DNA of 64,000 nt from Mycteria americana (lineage: Eukaryota > Chordata > Aves > Ciconiiformes > Ciconiidae): assembly GCF_035582795.1 (NCBI RefSeq), contig NC_134365.1, positions 134,753,077-134,817,076 on the forward strand, in the 5' to 3' direction. Under the pieces are notes generated by a model. It saw only the letters and a program-made list of their open reading frames with translations, searched no databases and was not told where the DNA came from. Of this stretch, positions 25,994 to 38,600 are shown piece by piece (the first letter of the stretch is position 1; every line of letters begins with the position of its first letter). Both the position numbers and the translations under genes were made by a program.

Positions 25994-27211
25994 AAAAAAA
26001 ACCCCTAATTCCATGATTCAAAAAAGCTCCTAAGCATGTGCTTATGTCCATCCTTAATCAGGACAACATTTAAGAATTTGCTGTCAAGTACATCATTTTC
26101 TGTTTTCTTTACAATGGCAGAGTGTTGTTCAGCAGAATAAGGTTGATTGGAGTGGCGAAAGAGGCGCTGGTAGATAAGCTGCAGCAGCTGAAAGAATAAC
26201 CAGGGAACATAACTGTGAGGATTATTAATGTACCATAAGCAACCTATTTTTGAGTTTACAGACTCCTATTGATCTTTGGAGGAGTTTGAGCTCTAAAAAT
26301 AATGTGCCTTTGGGAGCTGCAAGAGAGAGAATTGGAGCTGGCCGGAGGGAGGTCTGAGTGCATTGGAGCAACACAAAGAGATAATAGAGGGTCCGCTGGC
26401 TGCAAAGAGAGTTCAGGTAGCAATTATAAGCAACAAGAGAGCAGAGAGTACACCTGAGAGAAAGATAATATTATTAGCAGGTGTTAAAATAGCACTGCTT
26501 ACAAGCAGCGTGCTGCAGACAAAATTTGAGAACAGTGGGCTTGATTTTCCCCAGTGCCTGAGCATGGAGGCAAGGCTCATCATCATGACAATTTGGTTGC
26601 TCCTGCATTTGGATGGCAAGTGGCACGGTTCTTGGGGGCTGTAGTATTTTTTTTTGCTCCTCCTGTTAATTAACTAGTCTTGCAGGTACAATGCCTCCTA
26701 GAAGACTGAGTTTCCTTTGACTAGGGTTGCTATGGCTCAGTTGTGACTGGGATAACTGGAGACAGCAGACTTTTTGCTGGGTCCACTGTCTGGTGAGAGT
26801 CCTGTGCCATGGGAGGGGGAAGAAGAGAGGTGCTTGCTCAGCTGGATGGGATATGATGCCAGCTGGGACCTTTCAGCCCTGAGGTCATAAAGGTATTAAG
26901 TGGTATTAATATTGATTTCAGCGGGATCTGGGTTTCAAAGGTCTGGGATCTATGAGGAAACTAAGGGAGGACGAAGGAGTATTTGAAGAAATGGAGCATG
27001 TGGCTAAAAGTAATCCCAGCAGCCAGATTACTTGGATTATTAGCAACACAATAAAACAGTATATAACACCTTGTTGTTTTAGCTTGTAAACTCACTGACA
27101 ATTCCACAGCAAAGCAGGGGCAAGCAGGGACCTTGCACCTGGCCCACGAATCCACCCTGGCCCTTGTGAGTAGAGGACTGCTTCCCCTGAGACCAACGAA
27201 GGCTCTTCCTA

Positions 27212-27530
27212 GACTCACAGACTGGCTGAGGCTTGAGAGCACCTCTGGAGACCATCCCGTCCAACCTCCTGCTCAGGACAGGGTTATTGCTCAGGGCCAT
27301 GTCCAGTCGGGTTTTGACTATCTCCAAGGATGGAGACTCCACAACCTCTCTGGGCAACCTGCTCTGGTGTTTGACTGCCCTGACAGTAAAAGAAGTTTTG
27401 TTTCCTGCTTACATGAAATTCCCTGTGTTTCAATTTGCGCCTGTTGCCTCCTTTCCCGTCACTGGGCACCACTGAGGAAAGTCTGGCTCCATCTTCTTTG
27501 TACCCTTATCACCAAGATCCCTGGGGACTT
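27212..27530 (-). mobile_element. CR1 LINE fragment
   Basis: The plus strand shows the reverse complement of CR1 3' sequence: GACTGGCTGAGG near 27221, CCGTCCAACCTCCTGCTCAG near 27258, CAAGGATGGAGACTCCACAA near 27327 and CACTGGGCACCACTGAGGAA near 27460. On the minus strand this encodes the end of ORF2 ([10 protein letters not shown]-like). The 5' end fades at about 27530. It lies just upstream of the solo LTR, in the SMPX intron. Confidence 0.9.
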
Positions 27531-27688
27531 GGTGTGTGCGGCACAGGACGGCTGGTATTAGGAGCTCAGGAAATAAAGGCTAAACTACTTGGAGAGTAAT
27601 GCGGGGGAAAATGAGCACGGATGTGCCTGCAAGGCAGATGTCTCCTCCCGGATGACACCTGCAGGAAACACAGCATTAGCATTTCTCC

Positions 27689-28255
27689 TGGTTTTGGCTG
27701 GGATAGAGTTAGTTTTCTTCCTAGTAGCTGGTATAGTGCTGTGTTTTGGATTTAGGATGAGAATAATGTTGATAACACACTGATGTTTTAGTTGTTCCTA
27801 AGCAGTCCTTACACTAAATCAAGGACTTTTCAGCTTCTCATGCTCTACCGACTGAGAAGGCTGGACATGCACAAGAAGCTGGGAGGGGGCACAGCCAGGA
27901 CAGCTGACCCCAACTGACCAAAGGGATATTCCATACCATATGGCGTCATGCTCAGTATAGAAACTGGGGGAAAGCTGGCTGGGGGGCTGCTGCTCGGGGA
28001 CGAGCTGGGCATCGGTCAGTGCGTGGTGAGCAATTGCATCGTGCATCACTTGCTTTGTATATTCTTTTTTCATTATTATTATTATTATTATTATTTTATT
28101 TTATTTTATTTTATTTCAGTTATTAGTCTGTTCTTATCTCAACCCATGAGTTTTCTCACTTTTACTCTTCTGATTCTCTCCCCCATCCCCCTGCGGAGGG
28201 GAGAGAGCAAGCGGCTGTGTGGTGCTCAGTCGCCAGCTGGGGTTAAACCACGACA
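27689..28255 (+). mobile_element. Solo LTR of an avian endogenous retrovirus
   Basis: This is a 567-base element with TG...CA ends (TGGTTTTGGCTGGGATAGAG to GGGGTTAAACCACGACA). I recognise it as a very abundant bird endogenous retrovirus LTR. Characteristic blocks are AGTAGCTGGTATAGTGCTGT (about 27722), GGGATATTCCATACCATATG (about 27922), TCTCAACCCATGAGTTTTCT (about 28137) and GATTCTCTCCCCCATCCCCC (about 28172). The TATA-like segment after CATGCTCAGTATA seems altered. A simple ATT/TTTTA tract at about 28070-28118 lies before the 3' part. No viral coding sequence or second LTR flanks it, so it is a solo LTR left by recombination. I could not confirm a target-site duplication. Retroviral class assignment needs a repeat-library comparison. 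Confidence 0.88.
28070..28118. repeat. (ATT)n and (TTTTA)n microsatellite inside the LTR
   Basis: About eight ATT triplets pass into several TTTTA units. This simple tract lies in the 3' half of the solo LTR and is likely to be length-variable between copies. Confidence 0.9.
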
Positions 28256-29969
28256 CCATCTAAGATGCTGAGTCTGCTAGAAAGGGATAAAAAATCCCAT
28301 GTAATCCTAAAACCCAGAATGCTAAGTTACAGTTACCTTTCACGCCACAAACCTGCCCACGATGCGTTTGGAGGCAGAACCTGACATTGGCCTCTTTCAG
28401 CAGAAGGCTCAGAAAACACTCGTGACACCGAGGACCGCGCTATGCTCGGATGTGCCTGCTGCGCTCTGCGCACCCTCTCTTCTGATCCTGGGCTTGAGCG
28501 CTCGGGTGTAATCACAGCTAGCAATGTTTTATCCGCCCACCACTAGAAAACAGTCACCTTGTGATATTCAGGAACGGGCACAGAACAGTTTGAAAGAGAA
28601 AGAATACTTGACTGAAACACAAGGAGAGAGTGTGTAGGCAGGCAGTAATTATATAGGACAGGATTACACGTGCCTGCGTATCCTGGGGAGCCATCAAATA
28701 CAGCCTGAAAGTTGGATTTTGTTTTTGAGATCAGAAGGATAAGTACCTAAAATTACCTGATTGGAAGGAAATTTCAGCTGAAACAAAATAGCACATTGCC
28801 TTACTGAATCAGGCTACGAGATGATTACATTGTTTGATTGCTAATGGCCACAGAGCACGTTAGTAGCACTACGTGCGGCTTTATGGCCTCTTTCCTGTGG
28901 ACAATGACACCCCCTCACTTTTTTTCAAGTCAAGTGAATTAACTTTTGACTTCTTTATTCAAAAGTTGCCAACACTTTTAAGCAGTTAGGGTAAGCCATG
29001 CAGGGTTTCTCTTAAAAGCACCTCTTTTCTCCAGGGAAGTGTTTCTTCTCAAAGCTAAGCAATTCCAGCCTTTTGGATGTCCCTCCAATATTTGTTCAAA
29101 TGTGTACAGTCTACAGACGTTCCGGAGCACAGCAAAAACCTCACTTTATGTAACACGTCATGAAATATAGGTGGTTGTCATTTTTTTTCTCTGTCCTGTG
29201 GCTTTTTCTCTACTTTCTGAATGTATGTTAAAAGTTCATGAGTTCAATAAAATTTACCAAAAATAGAGATATTCCTCCACCCCAAATACTTACACCTTAG
29301 GTGATTAAACATATATGCTGAGAAAGTTATTGTCTTGAACTTTTGAAAGTTAATTGCAAAACCTGTTTTTCTCAGTATTGAGCTGTCTGGAACCACCGAT
29401 ATCAACAGCAACCACCAATATCTCTTAACTTCAAAGAGAACAGGAATAGACCCTATGCTGGGCTTCAAATTAGCTGTGACTATGGAGGAAAGAGTCACTG
29501 TAGACAGGTCAATGGAAATTGCTCATCATTCCCCAGACAGCAGCTAAACACCCCCCACCTCACTTTACATAAGTAAACAAATTCCCTTCGATGAGGGTTA
29601 TACAAACAGCACAGAAAATACTATGCTACCACGTCTAGAATACTGTTTTCTGTGCCGGTCAGTCATGAAAATTAAAGCAGAAATAGGGGAGGAGTGGACT
29701 TGTGACAAAAATAGTTACAGGGACAGAGACACTTCCAAAAGGAGAGAGGCTTAAAATCCCTGGGACTGCTCAGCGTGGGCAGGAGACAAAGAAGGGGACT
29801 CGCTACCCGTGAGGACTCCAATGGGCAGAACAGAGAAAGCAAGAGAAGGGGATAATCAAAGCAGCTGAAAAAAAAAATTTTAAAAGGTGATATATATATG
29901 TACACATATATGTATATACCAGTAAGTAGTGTTTACTGGTGAAATGAAATACTGTTTTGAATTTCATCC

Positions 29970-30180
29970 CATTGACGCAACCCTGCTGCCTGCGACGTGC
30001 CGTAGGGCAGGGCTTGCCGCCTGCGCCTGCTGAAGCAGTGCCGGGGCTTCCCCGGGGAAGAGCCCCGGGGGCCGTGCGGGGCCGGACCCTGCTCCTGCCC
30101 AGGAGCTCCCTCGCCCTGCCGGGCAGCCCAGCTCAACTGGGCAATGGGAGGGGGCAGGGGTCGCAGCTGCCCTGGCCTGA
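29970..30180. other. GC-rich islet with nested palindrome
   Basis: A patch of roughly 200 bases is much richer in G+C and CpG than its surroundings, about 300 bases upstream of the SMPX 3' UTR exon. It contains a perfect 14-base palindrome, CTTCCCCGGGGAAG (30047-30060), flanked by the inverted arms CCGGGG (30041-30046) and CCCCGG (30063-30068). ORFs crossing it on both strands are not recognisable proteins. Its role is unknown. Confidence 0.5.
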
Positions 30181-30473
30181 GGGCACAACTCAAGGCTTTA
30201 AAGGTCTGAGATCTTAACAGAGTCATGAAGTTTCCCATCAGACGGAGATGGGGAGAGTGGGCGGAAAAAGCTAGTGGATCAAAAAGATTTGTTTCACACC
30301 CGCTCTGTATTCCCCGAGCCTGGGTGTAAACAAGTACGCTCAGTGAAAGCAAAATTGCAGGTGTGGGGAATATACTCCCCCTCACAACTTCCAGGTACTT
30401 TTCTGAATGCTTTCAAAATACCTGTGAGTGCACTGATAAGTGATTAATTTCTGGTCTTGTATTTGTCACACAG

Positions 30474-30675
30474 GTCTGACAAGAGAAACTGAATGGATTC
30501 CAATGAATGGAGATAATTTGAAATATTTTATATATTTGTATGAAGGCTAGGAACTTCCTAACTCTGCAGTACCCCATAGGAAGCATCTTCTTTGTACATT
30601 TATATCAACACTTTCTTGTCCATTTTGTTTAATGTATGAAAGTACTGCTGAAATAAAACAGAACACAGCAACTAG
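30474..30675 (+). other. SMPX: SMPX non-coding last exon (3' UTR), inferred
   Basis: After the pyrimidine-rich acceptor CTTGTATTTGTCACACAG (ending at 30473) comes sequence that matches the human SMPX 3' UTR as I remember it. Shared blocks are TTTTATATATTTGTATGA (about 30526-30543), a following GAAC-TTCCT segment, and TTTGTACATTTATATC (about 30591-30606). A canonical AATAAA lies at 30652-30657, so cleavage near 30670-30680 is expected. The exon also fits the need for a separate 3' UTR exon after the donor at 992. The acceptor, signals and order are seen in the sequence. The identity rests on recalled homology and should be confirmed with transcript data. Confidence 0.72.
30652..30657 (+). terminator. 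SMPX: Poly(A) signal of SMPX
   Basis: AATAAA lies about 180 bases into the inferred last exon, followed by ACAGAACACAGC. It is the only canonical hexamer in that exon. Confidence 0.65.
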
Positions 30676-30689
30676 CAATGGATGTGTAT

Positions 30690-33600
30690 ATATTCAAGAA
30701 TGATTTTGACCTGAGAATGGGGAATAGTGTAATTTGAAGTTTGAGCAAAAGTAGAATAAATACTTTTTTTAAAAAAATCATTATTTGCAATTAATTTGGT
30801 TTCTTTCCTTTTGAAAAAAAAAATCAATATGGACAGAAGAGTTTTAAAATTATTTGACAACATACAGAATAAATGAGGAATGTAACATCTAATTTCCTGT
30901 TGTGTATCCCTGGTTATAGAACAGGAATCACATATCGTGTGATAAAGGAAATGAAAATATTAAAAGGGATGGTCTTTCTGATGAGTTTAGCTAAATTCTT
31001 CTTTTGTTGTAGAGCCAAAGTATTTCTTTTTCTTGAGAATCTAAAATGCACTGGTGTTCTGATATTTATGCATCACCTTTACTTTATACAATGAAAATAC
31101 AAGATGTGAGCTAGCTGTCAGAAAACCTGCAACCTTTATTGAAATAAAGAGGTCGCCCAGCCTTGATGGAACATGCTCCTGAATATAGGTTGAAGGATCA
31201 CTGTCTTCAAAAGCCCAAATAAAAAGGGGAGACTGAAATACTGATACTGAGCAAAAATCATGTATGATCACACCAACTCTTACATATGATGATTAACTCC
31301 TGATACTTGTTTTATACAGACTGTACATAAATAAAGACTGCTCAATGCATATTCTATTCTTGGAAATGAGATCTCATTGTTAGAGAAATTTAATACACTG
31401 TGTCTCCTTGGTCTCTCTTGTGTTATTTACTGTAAAGGGATAAGAGGAGCTGTTTTGTGATAATATTCTTCTACTGTTGATTGAAAACTATTCTACATGC
31501 TCTGAAACTCTCTGCCTGGCTCTTGTTTATTCAATTAAAATAAAGATAATTATTCTGGTTAGAAAACAGATTTCAAGTTGAATATTGCAAACAGTGACAT
31601 CCATTTAATTCTTGCTTGCTACATCAAACAATACAAAAGCTAACTGGCAATATTTTTGTATTTTAAGTTATTACATATCTTTGCATGGCTTTGTACAGGA
31701 AATTAGAAAGGAGCTCTACTTGCTGCAGGACAATTAAAAGGACATTCTTGTATTTTTCACTTTCAATATGCAATACTGACATTGCTTACTATCCTCCTTC
31801 ATCCTTCTATGCTCATGGCTGATTTCCCTTAATGCATTCCTTGGAGGCGAACATCCCCAAAAGACAGGTTGAAATGAAAGTGTCAAGAGGCAGAATGCAT
31901 CAGAAGCACGTTTCATTTACATACCGATAAGATTAACATGGCTGTTCAATCGAAAATGAACAATTTTCCCCCACACTGCATTATCAGTCACTGATATTGG
32001 ACTGCATTGTTCCTGCCAGTATGGAAGTGATAAAAAGAGGAGAAAACACAATCTCTTGAGCCAAAAGCATGTTGAAGGCGAGATGAGTCAGGGCCTCAGC
32101 TTTTATTGTTCTTTACTCACTTTAAAAATACTCATTTCAGAGAACTGCGGAAAGGTAAAGCCACATGTTTTTCCCCTCCTTTCACAGTTAGGAAACTTCA
32201 TAGTGGAAATTCCAGGGCATGGGAAGAGCTAGGAACACATGCCAGTCATCACGTCTGAATGTGTAAGTGAAAGAAAAAAACAAACCCCATCCCTGACACA
32301 GACACGTGCTTCTTTTGCCAGATTTCAACTCCTTGCTACAAAGTGGAGGGGTACCACCAGTGGCCATTGAAATATCTTAATGGTGGGGCGGGGCTATGCA
32401 GAAGCAAAGAGTATTTTTTTCTTAGCTTCATTTTTGTTTTAAACACAATTTCAAAATATATATAATTTTAAACCATCTCGAGGCTGACAGCTATGGGGCG
32501 TGGGGATCAGTGAGGACTCTGAGTTAGGTCCTAGCATTACAAGGAATCTTTATTAAAGCATAAAATTAGCACCTAAATACTAGAAAAAAAGGAGGCTGTG
32601 AGGGCTCTCTGTGTCTCAGCTAGCAAACTGTTAACAACTGGTCCGAACCATCATGTGCTAACGATGTTACTTTTCATCTAAGTCTTATGAAAGGGTCTGA
32701 CCGTAGGGCATACACAGACCAGTGAAAGATGCCCCAAGCAACTCTGCAGTCTATTACTTCTGGAAAATTTTGCCCCCCAGATGTTACATTTTGGCATAAA
32801 TTTAGGGAAAGATTGAGATCTTACAATGAAGGGTGAGCACAGAAATACATAATAACAGATCATGCTAAAATTATGCGTATTTCACGTGGTTACGTGCCAG
32901 CCTTTGTCGGTACGAACCAAACTCACTAACAGCTCTACATTGACAGCTCACTAACGAGATGATACGTGACCACCCCTCGGCAGTGAAGACAGAGGAACGG
33001 TTGCAGCAAAACAGTTAGTTATCATAACTCCCCTCCACCCCAAAACCCCTAACCTGCTTAATGAAGAACCCATGCAATAAAGCAAAATAGCTGGATTTCA
33101 ATGCCATCCCTATGCTCTGGTCTCCACATGGTGCTGGCGTGACAGTAAATCAAGGGACAGTATTGCCCTGGTGTCACTAAGCCCCGTGCACGTAAGGTGG
33201 AGGAAGAGTTTCCTTTGTTAACTCCCTACCCAGTTCTCCGCACTGTAATATTTTTTGTCCCAATGCCTAAAGAGAGACTTCTTTAATCTAACTGAACATA
33301 ATTTTCTGAGAAGCTCTTCAACAATGCGGTGGAGACATGTTCTGTTAGAAAAACAGAAATAGTTATTGCGGTCTGCCCATGGCAAAGGGTTTAGTCTAAT
33401 GAGACAGCAAGACCCTGGCACATTTGGGGAGAGACTGTTAATCGTCGGCCACTGGACAGAAACATGCTCTAACGATTTCTCTGATCATCTGCACAGAAAA
33501 ATCCAAACATATTTAGCCTAGAGGTAAAGATAAATGTAGAGATAAAATAATTACTGCTACCAGAAAAATCTTGGTGAGTTTGAATGTATTTCAATTGATG

Positions 33601-35040
33601 ACTCTGGTTTAATCACTTTCAATTAAAAGATTATAATGCTTCTGCATTTCTAAGACAAACAGTGTTACTTGCCTTAAAACTCTGGAGGCTTGGCTTTATG
33701 CATAACTTGAATCATAGAACTAAAGCGGCAGGTTTGCATTTTCTCTGATGGTGTAAGCCATTATTCTTAGTAGTAAAAGGAAGGCCCCACTGTACTACTT
33801 TACTTACTGTAACAGCAAAACATCTGCAGTTACATGCAACTGTATTTATGGATGTGAATTCCCAAAATCAAAGTCTTGAGATGCAGTTCATTGAGTTCAG
33901 TGGCATTTTACCAGGACTGTGCTCAGTGCAATCACAAGGGTGATAAAGATGGCCCTTTTATTTATCTTTTGTTCCATGCTGTCTGTAAATTATTTATGGG
34001 AAGATGTAATAAAAATCTGGCACTTTGAACATTTTGTATTATAAAAAATTGATGTTGAGAGAAGAGAATCAGAGAAGGCTGTCCAAGGAAAGTAGTTGTA
34101 TTTTTTTTGGTAATAGCTTTAGGGCCAAAATGTTGAAACAATTTTCTTTTGCCCTTGTGACTAAGTCCTGGTTTCCCTAATGTGCGCACATTTAATTTGA
34201 ATGAGTTTTTGCTTTATAAGTGAAGCAGATTAAGTAATGTGCTTGGCAAAAAAATCCTAGTTTTGGTATATAAGCTGCCTAGTACTACTGGTGCATGAAT
34301 AATTACAAAGGAAACTCACCCTAACGCCAGTTTTTCAGCCCTCAAAAGTACTGGAGCTTTGCTCCTTACTTTATGCCCCTAGATAAAACAGTTCTCTAGA
34401 GACAAAATCTAAGGGTTGGACATAAGATCGGTCAAACTTGGTAAAATCCAGTTTTCCTGAGTCTTTGGAAGCAGGCTAAAGCCATTTATAAAATGAACAC
34501 ATCTGTTCCTATGTTTTACTCACTTTCCACTACATTACTATGAAGTGGATGTTTTCAAAGATATCCTACAGAAGACTGGTGACTAACTCCAAGTGCAATA
34601 GCAAAGTGACAATGTTCTGGCCCTGATACCAACTGTGGGTTTCATATGCACTGGTGGCTGATAAATCTTGTCTGCTAACTAATTAAATTTGATTTTGTCT
34701 GGATGTCGTACTGTGAAAAGTGACCTAATCCTTTGGTGTATTTTTAGTGAAACTGGAATTCGATTTGTCTTTCTTACGGATGCTGCATTCTTAGTAAATG
34801 TTTTTTACAGGCACTGCAATAGTTTCTATTGAGAGTATTCTTCATCTAATACAGTGGTTCTTTATCTTCATCTAATACTTATGACTTTCCTAGCTGATCA
34901 TTTGCAGGGTCAGAATGGGTCTTAACAGATCTGCCTTCTATCAGGAGACTGATAAAGCAAGCCCCGACCTGAGCAGAAATGCAGAAGTCAGCATGTAGCT
35001 GAACTGGACTTTGTAATGATGCAGCGCACAGTATCTTCTG
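30690..35040. other. Intergenic sequence, no gene seen
   Basis: This is AT-rich unique sequence downstream of SMPX. Short ORFs of 60-76 codons are unremarkable. I recognise no repeat family, RNA gene or exon here. Confidence 0.6.
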
Positions 35041-35044
35041 TCCT

Positions 35045-35625
35045 TCTTAGCACATAGGGGTTGACCGTGCAGTCCCCTGTACTCGGCACTGGGGAGACCG
35101 CACCTCGAATGCTGTGTTCAGTGTTGGGCCCCTCGCTACAAGAGAGACATTGAGGTGCTGGAGCGTGTCCAGAGAAGGGCAACGAAGCTGGTGAAGGGTC
35201 TGGAGCAGAAGTCTTCTGAGGAGTGGCTGAGGGAACTGGGGTTGTTTAGCCTGGAGAGAAGGAGGCTGAGGGGAGACCTTATCGCTCTCTACAACTCCCT
35301 GAAAGGAGGTTGTAGCCAGGTGGGGGTCGGTCTCTTCTCCCAAGTAACAAACCATAGGACAAGAGGAAATGGCCTCAAGTTGCACCAGGGGAGGTTTAGC
35401 TTGGATATTAGGAAAAATTTCTTCACCGAAAGGGTTGTCAAGTATTGGAACAGGCTGCCCAGGGAAGTGGTGGAGTCCCCATCCCTGGAGACATTTGAAA
35501 GACATGTAGATGTTGCACTTAGGGACATGGTTTAGTGGTGGACTTTGCAATGTTAGGTTTATGGTTGGACTCAATGATCTTAAAGGTCTTTTCCAACCTA
35601 AACGATTCTATGATTCTAAGTTTGG
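35045..35625 (+). mobile_element. CR1 LINE fragment with 3' end
   Basis: This is a 5'-truncated CR1 on the plus strand. It starts near the segment encoding [17 protein letters not shown] (from about 35155) and runs through the [15 protein letters not shown] end of ORF2. It finishes in GGTCTTTTCCAACCTAAACG and ATTCTATGATTCTA at about 35586-35618. A 126-codon open frame (35155-35535) preserves the C-terminal ORF2 reading frame. Its wording differs from the copy at 1.7 kb (for example [16 protein letters not shown]), so it belongs to a different CR1 subfamily. It lies between SMPX and KLHL34. Confidence 0.95.
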
Positions 35626-35629
35626 ACAC

Positions 35630-38600
35630 AAGGGGCAGGATTCACATGCCTGCTTGGACAAAAGGAGGATCCATGTGAGTAGATGGACTCATCAAGTGCA
35701 GTGGGAGAAGACAAGAGGGGTCAACTCCTAGAGACTGAGAAGGGGAAGGTGGGAGTGAGAGGCAGAAGAGGACATCGGTGTAGGTTTCTGCTTTGAGAAA
35801 CAAACCAGGGAGCAAGAGTGATTTCAGGGCTACCAAGATCCCTGCTGCCATACTGCTTCTTTCCTCCTGCTCAAATTTTCTAACAGGCAGCTGAGCAGGG
35901 ACAACGGAGCTCAGGTCCAGCAGGCTGGAGAAAGGTACGCGCTGGGCTGACACACGACAGGTGAATGCTTAGAGGAAGGACAAAGACTTGAGAAGACATC
36001 TCAGGGCCCTTTGGATCCTTACGGTTACTGAACTCAGGAAAACTCCCTTGCTCCCCACCAACAGCCCTAGTGTGTACTGAGGTGCTGATTTGGAGATGCA
36101 GGGTGAGTGATGGAAGAAGCTGAGGGGGTTGAATTATTAGGGCTCTACTTCTCAGTGTTGCTGATTGGCCTCACAGTTGCTGCCAAGGCTGGCCCTGGCC
36201 TGGTGGCCGGATCTAGCGTTCGGAAGGTCAGGAGAATACCCAAATTCATGCTTTCCTACAGAAACCAGGAAAGGAGCACAAATTCTTAACTTTTACTGCA
36301 CAGTCAAGTAGCAAATGCACACACGCACAAAAAATCAAATAAAGCCCTCTGCCCTGTGAAATGCATAGTGTCCTCCTCCCCCCTCTTTCCATGACAGCCA
36401 TGTGTCACCGGAGCTGGGGTATGGTTTACCAGCCCTCTAGCTTTCACAATGTTCTCAGCGCTTCTCGCATACTTCCTGCATGCACATCCGCGTGCTCATC
36501 CTCCGTTTTTATTGCTGAAGGTTAGCGAGGATAAATGAAAGCCTCCAATACCACTTTCTATGGACAGTTTAGATCTCTCAGATAATCTCCCATGAGGTCA
36601 CCCACCTCTTCTAAATGTCATGCACGCATGTGATCTGAAAGTCTTCACAGGCTGTCCTCACGCCTGAATGACATCCCAGTGACTCAGGCACTAATGCCTC
36701 CGAATGAGGCCTCCTCTTAATTCCCTGCTTTGACTGTTTCTCCAATAAAATGCCGCTGACCAACGTCAGGCTGAGAGCTACCAGGCAGGGCAGTGCGAGG
36801 GTGGAGAGCTCTGCGGAGATCAGGAAAATGACACTGGACGGCACCACACGGTTGAGAAAATTCAGTCAGCATCAAATTCATATAGTTGTTGTGACACAAA
36901 TGGGACATCTAGGCTCTTCCCTGGCCCTTGAGAAGAGAGGAACACGCTCTGCCTATGCCACGTGTCTGGCAAGGCAAGCAAAAGCTGTATGTGCTACAGT
37001 CACGCTGCTGACCTAAAACCAAGGGCCAGGTCATCTGCGGGTGCAGCATGGCACCACGTCATCCACGTCGCTGAAGCTACGCTGGTTTGTACCAGCGGTT
37101 GCTTTTGCCTGCAGCCTCGGAGAATCAGGGGGAGAGACAGAGACACTCAGAAGAGCGTAGGCTGCAAGGGAGGAAAGAAGACGAACAGCATCCTTCACCC
37201 TGTGGGAGGGTGAACTTCGTTTCCTGTATTGGTGTTTTACGTACAAAGCCCATGGCTCACCAGTGCTCACCTGGAGAAGGGCCTCAGCAGATCGTGGGCT
37301 CTGGAGGAGCTTGAGGAAGAGCATGATTCAGAAAGGCATCATGTGGGACCGCCGCCTCCCAAACCCCATCTCGCTAGGGTGATGGCGGGCCAAGGCATCA
37401 GGGAGGGAGGACCAGGGGCCTGCCCTTCCCTCCCCTTCCCTCCAGCAGGATCCAGGCTCTGCCAGCCTGGTCTCTCCCATGGTCACCCCATCCAGCCCAC
37501 TTGGTCGGGGCTTCCTGCCTTGCTGTCCTGCAGGGAGCTCCTCACATCCATGGGGAAGCAGCCCGGGTGCCCAGGATTTCTAGTCCTTCCCCACAAAGCA
37601 GAGACTATTTCAGCCCTCTGGGAGCTTCTTTAGTTTGGCTGTGTTTTCCACTGCAAAGTCATTCTGGCCTGCTTGAGCAGCAAGTGAACCAGCACGTTGG
37701 GGAAGTGATTTTGCATTGCGGGATGGCATGGTTATTTCAGGAAACGCACGTGTATGTCGATGAGGAGACATTATTCCTCCAGAATTTGGCTCGTTGTGTC
37801 CCAGCATTCACACTGGTGTTGCATTGCCCAGCAAATCTTTACCAAGAGCAGCTTCCAAATCTGCAAGGGCGTCTCTGTCCTGCACCTGTATCGACTTGGT
37901 GCAGGACAGGATGAATCCGACAGAAGAATACGGCTGTTGCTACATTCCTGCTTATTGATTTTTTTGGCTGACTGGTATTTTACATGCCTTGCTCCTTCTC
38001 TTCAAGGAAAAACAACCAAGGCACACCCAGAAATGCAAATTCGTAATACCCTAATATCCAGAACAAGAACTATTTCTACTTTTCAAATTTCAAATAAGAT
38101 AGAAAACTACCCACTTTGTTTATCTTTATGTGAGGCAGGGGAGAAAAATAAAAAATAGAAAATAACTCCGACACCAGCAGTGGTGGAGTTCATTTCTGTA
38201 CTACTCCAGTCAGTTGTCAAAAATGCGTTCTTTACGGACTGATCTCAGCAAAAGTGCCCAAGTCCCGACGTCCCCGGGGAGCAGCTTTTAACCAGCAGGG
38301 ATGTTGGGCAATGACCTTCCAATGGCCCTTCCTGTGAAGAGAGGCAGTGCTTTCAGGCAGATGCTTTGCATGCCCTTTGTCCTGTACCCTTTCAGCTTAC
38401 TGACATGCTCAGTAAATTTTCCAAACAGAGCAATTATAGTGTCTCCAAAGCATCACACACCTGCATTCGTCCCAAGCTTTTTGCTATTGAAGGCTTTTGT
38501 TTTTCAGCAAAGCATCTCTATTTAGAAAATCACTTGTGTGAATCACCGAGGCCTGATAACACACACGCCTCGCCTCGTAGTGCAGAGGACTTTGTGATTG

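Larger units (their letters stand above)
992..30473 (+). other. SMPX: Large last intron of SMPX (about 29.5 kb)
   Basis: The interval runs from the GTGAGT donor at 992 to the TTGTCACACAG acceptor ending at 30473. The intron call depends on the 3' UTR exon assignment at 30474. Unique sequence makes up most of it, with short ORFs that look random. The repeats and GC islands listed separately are its only recognisable contents: CR1 fragments, a solo LTR, tandem duplications, homopolymers and CpG-rich patches. I saw no convincing coding exon of another gene in 2740-6690, 6810-15040, 15810-23990, 24110-27205 or 28260-29950. Confidence 0.65.

Noticed and set aside
29933-30385. 150-codon minus-strand frame with a signal-like N-terminus
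   Set aside because: It results from the GC-rich islet; the Pro/Gly/Arg-rich middle is typical of random GC-rich frames.
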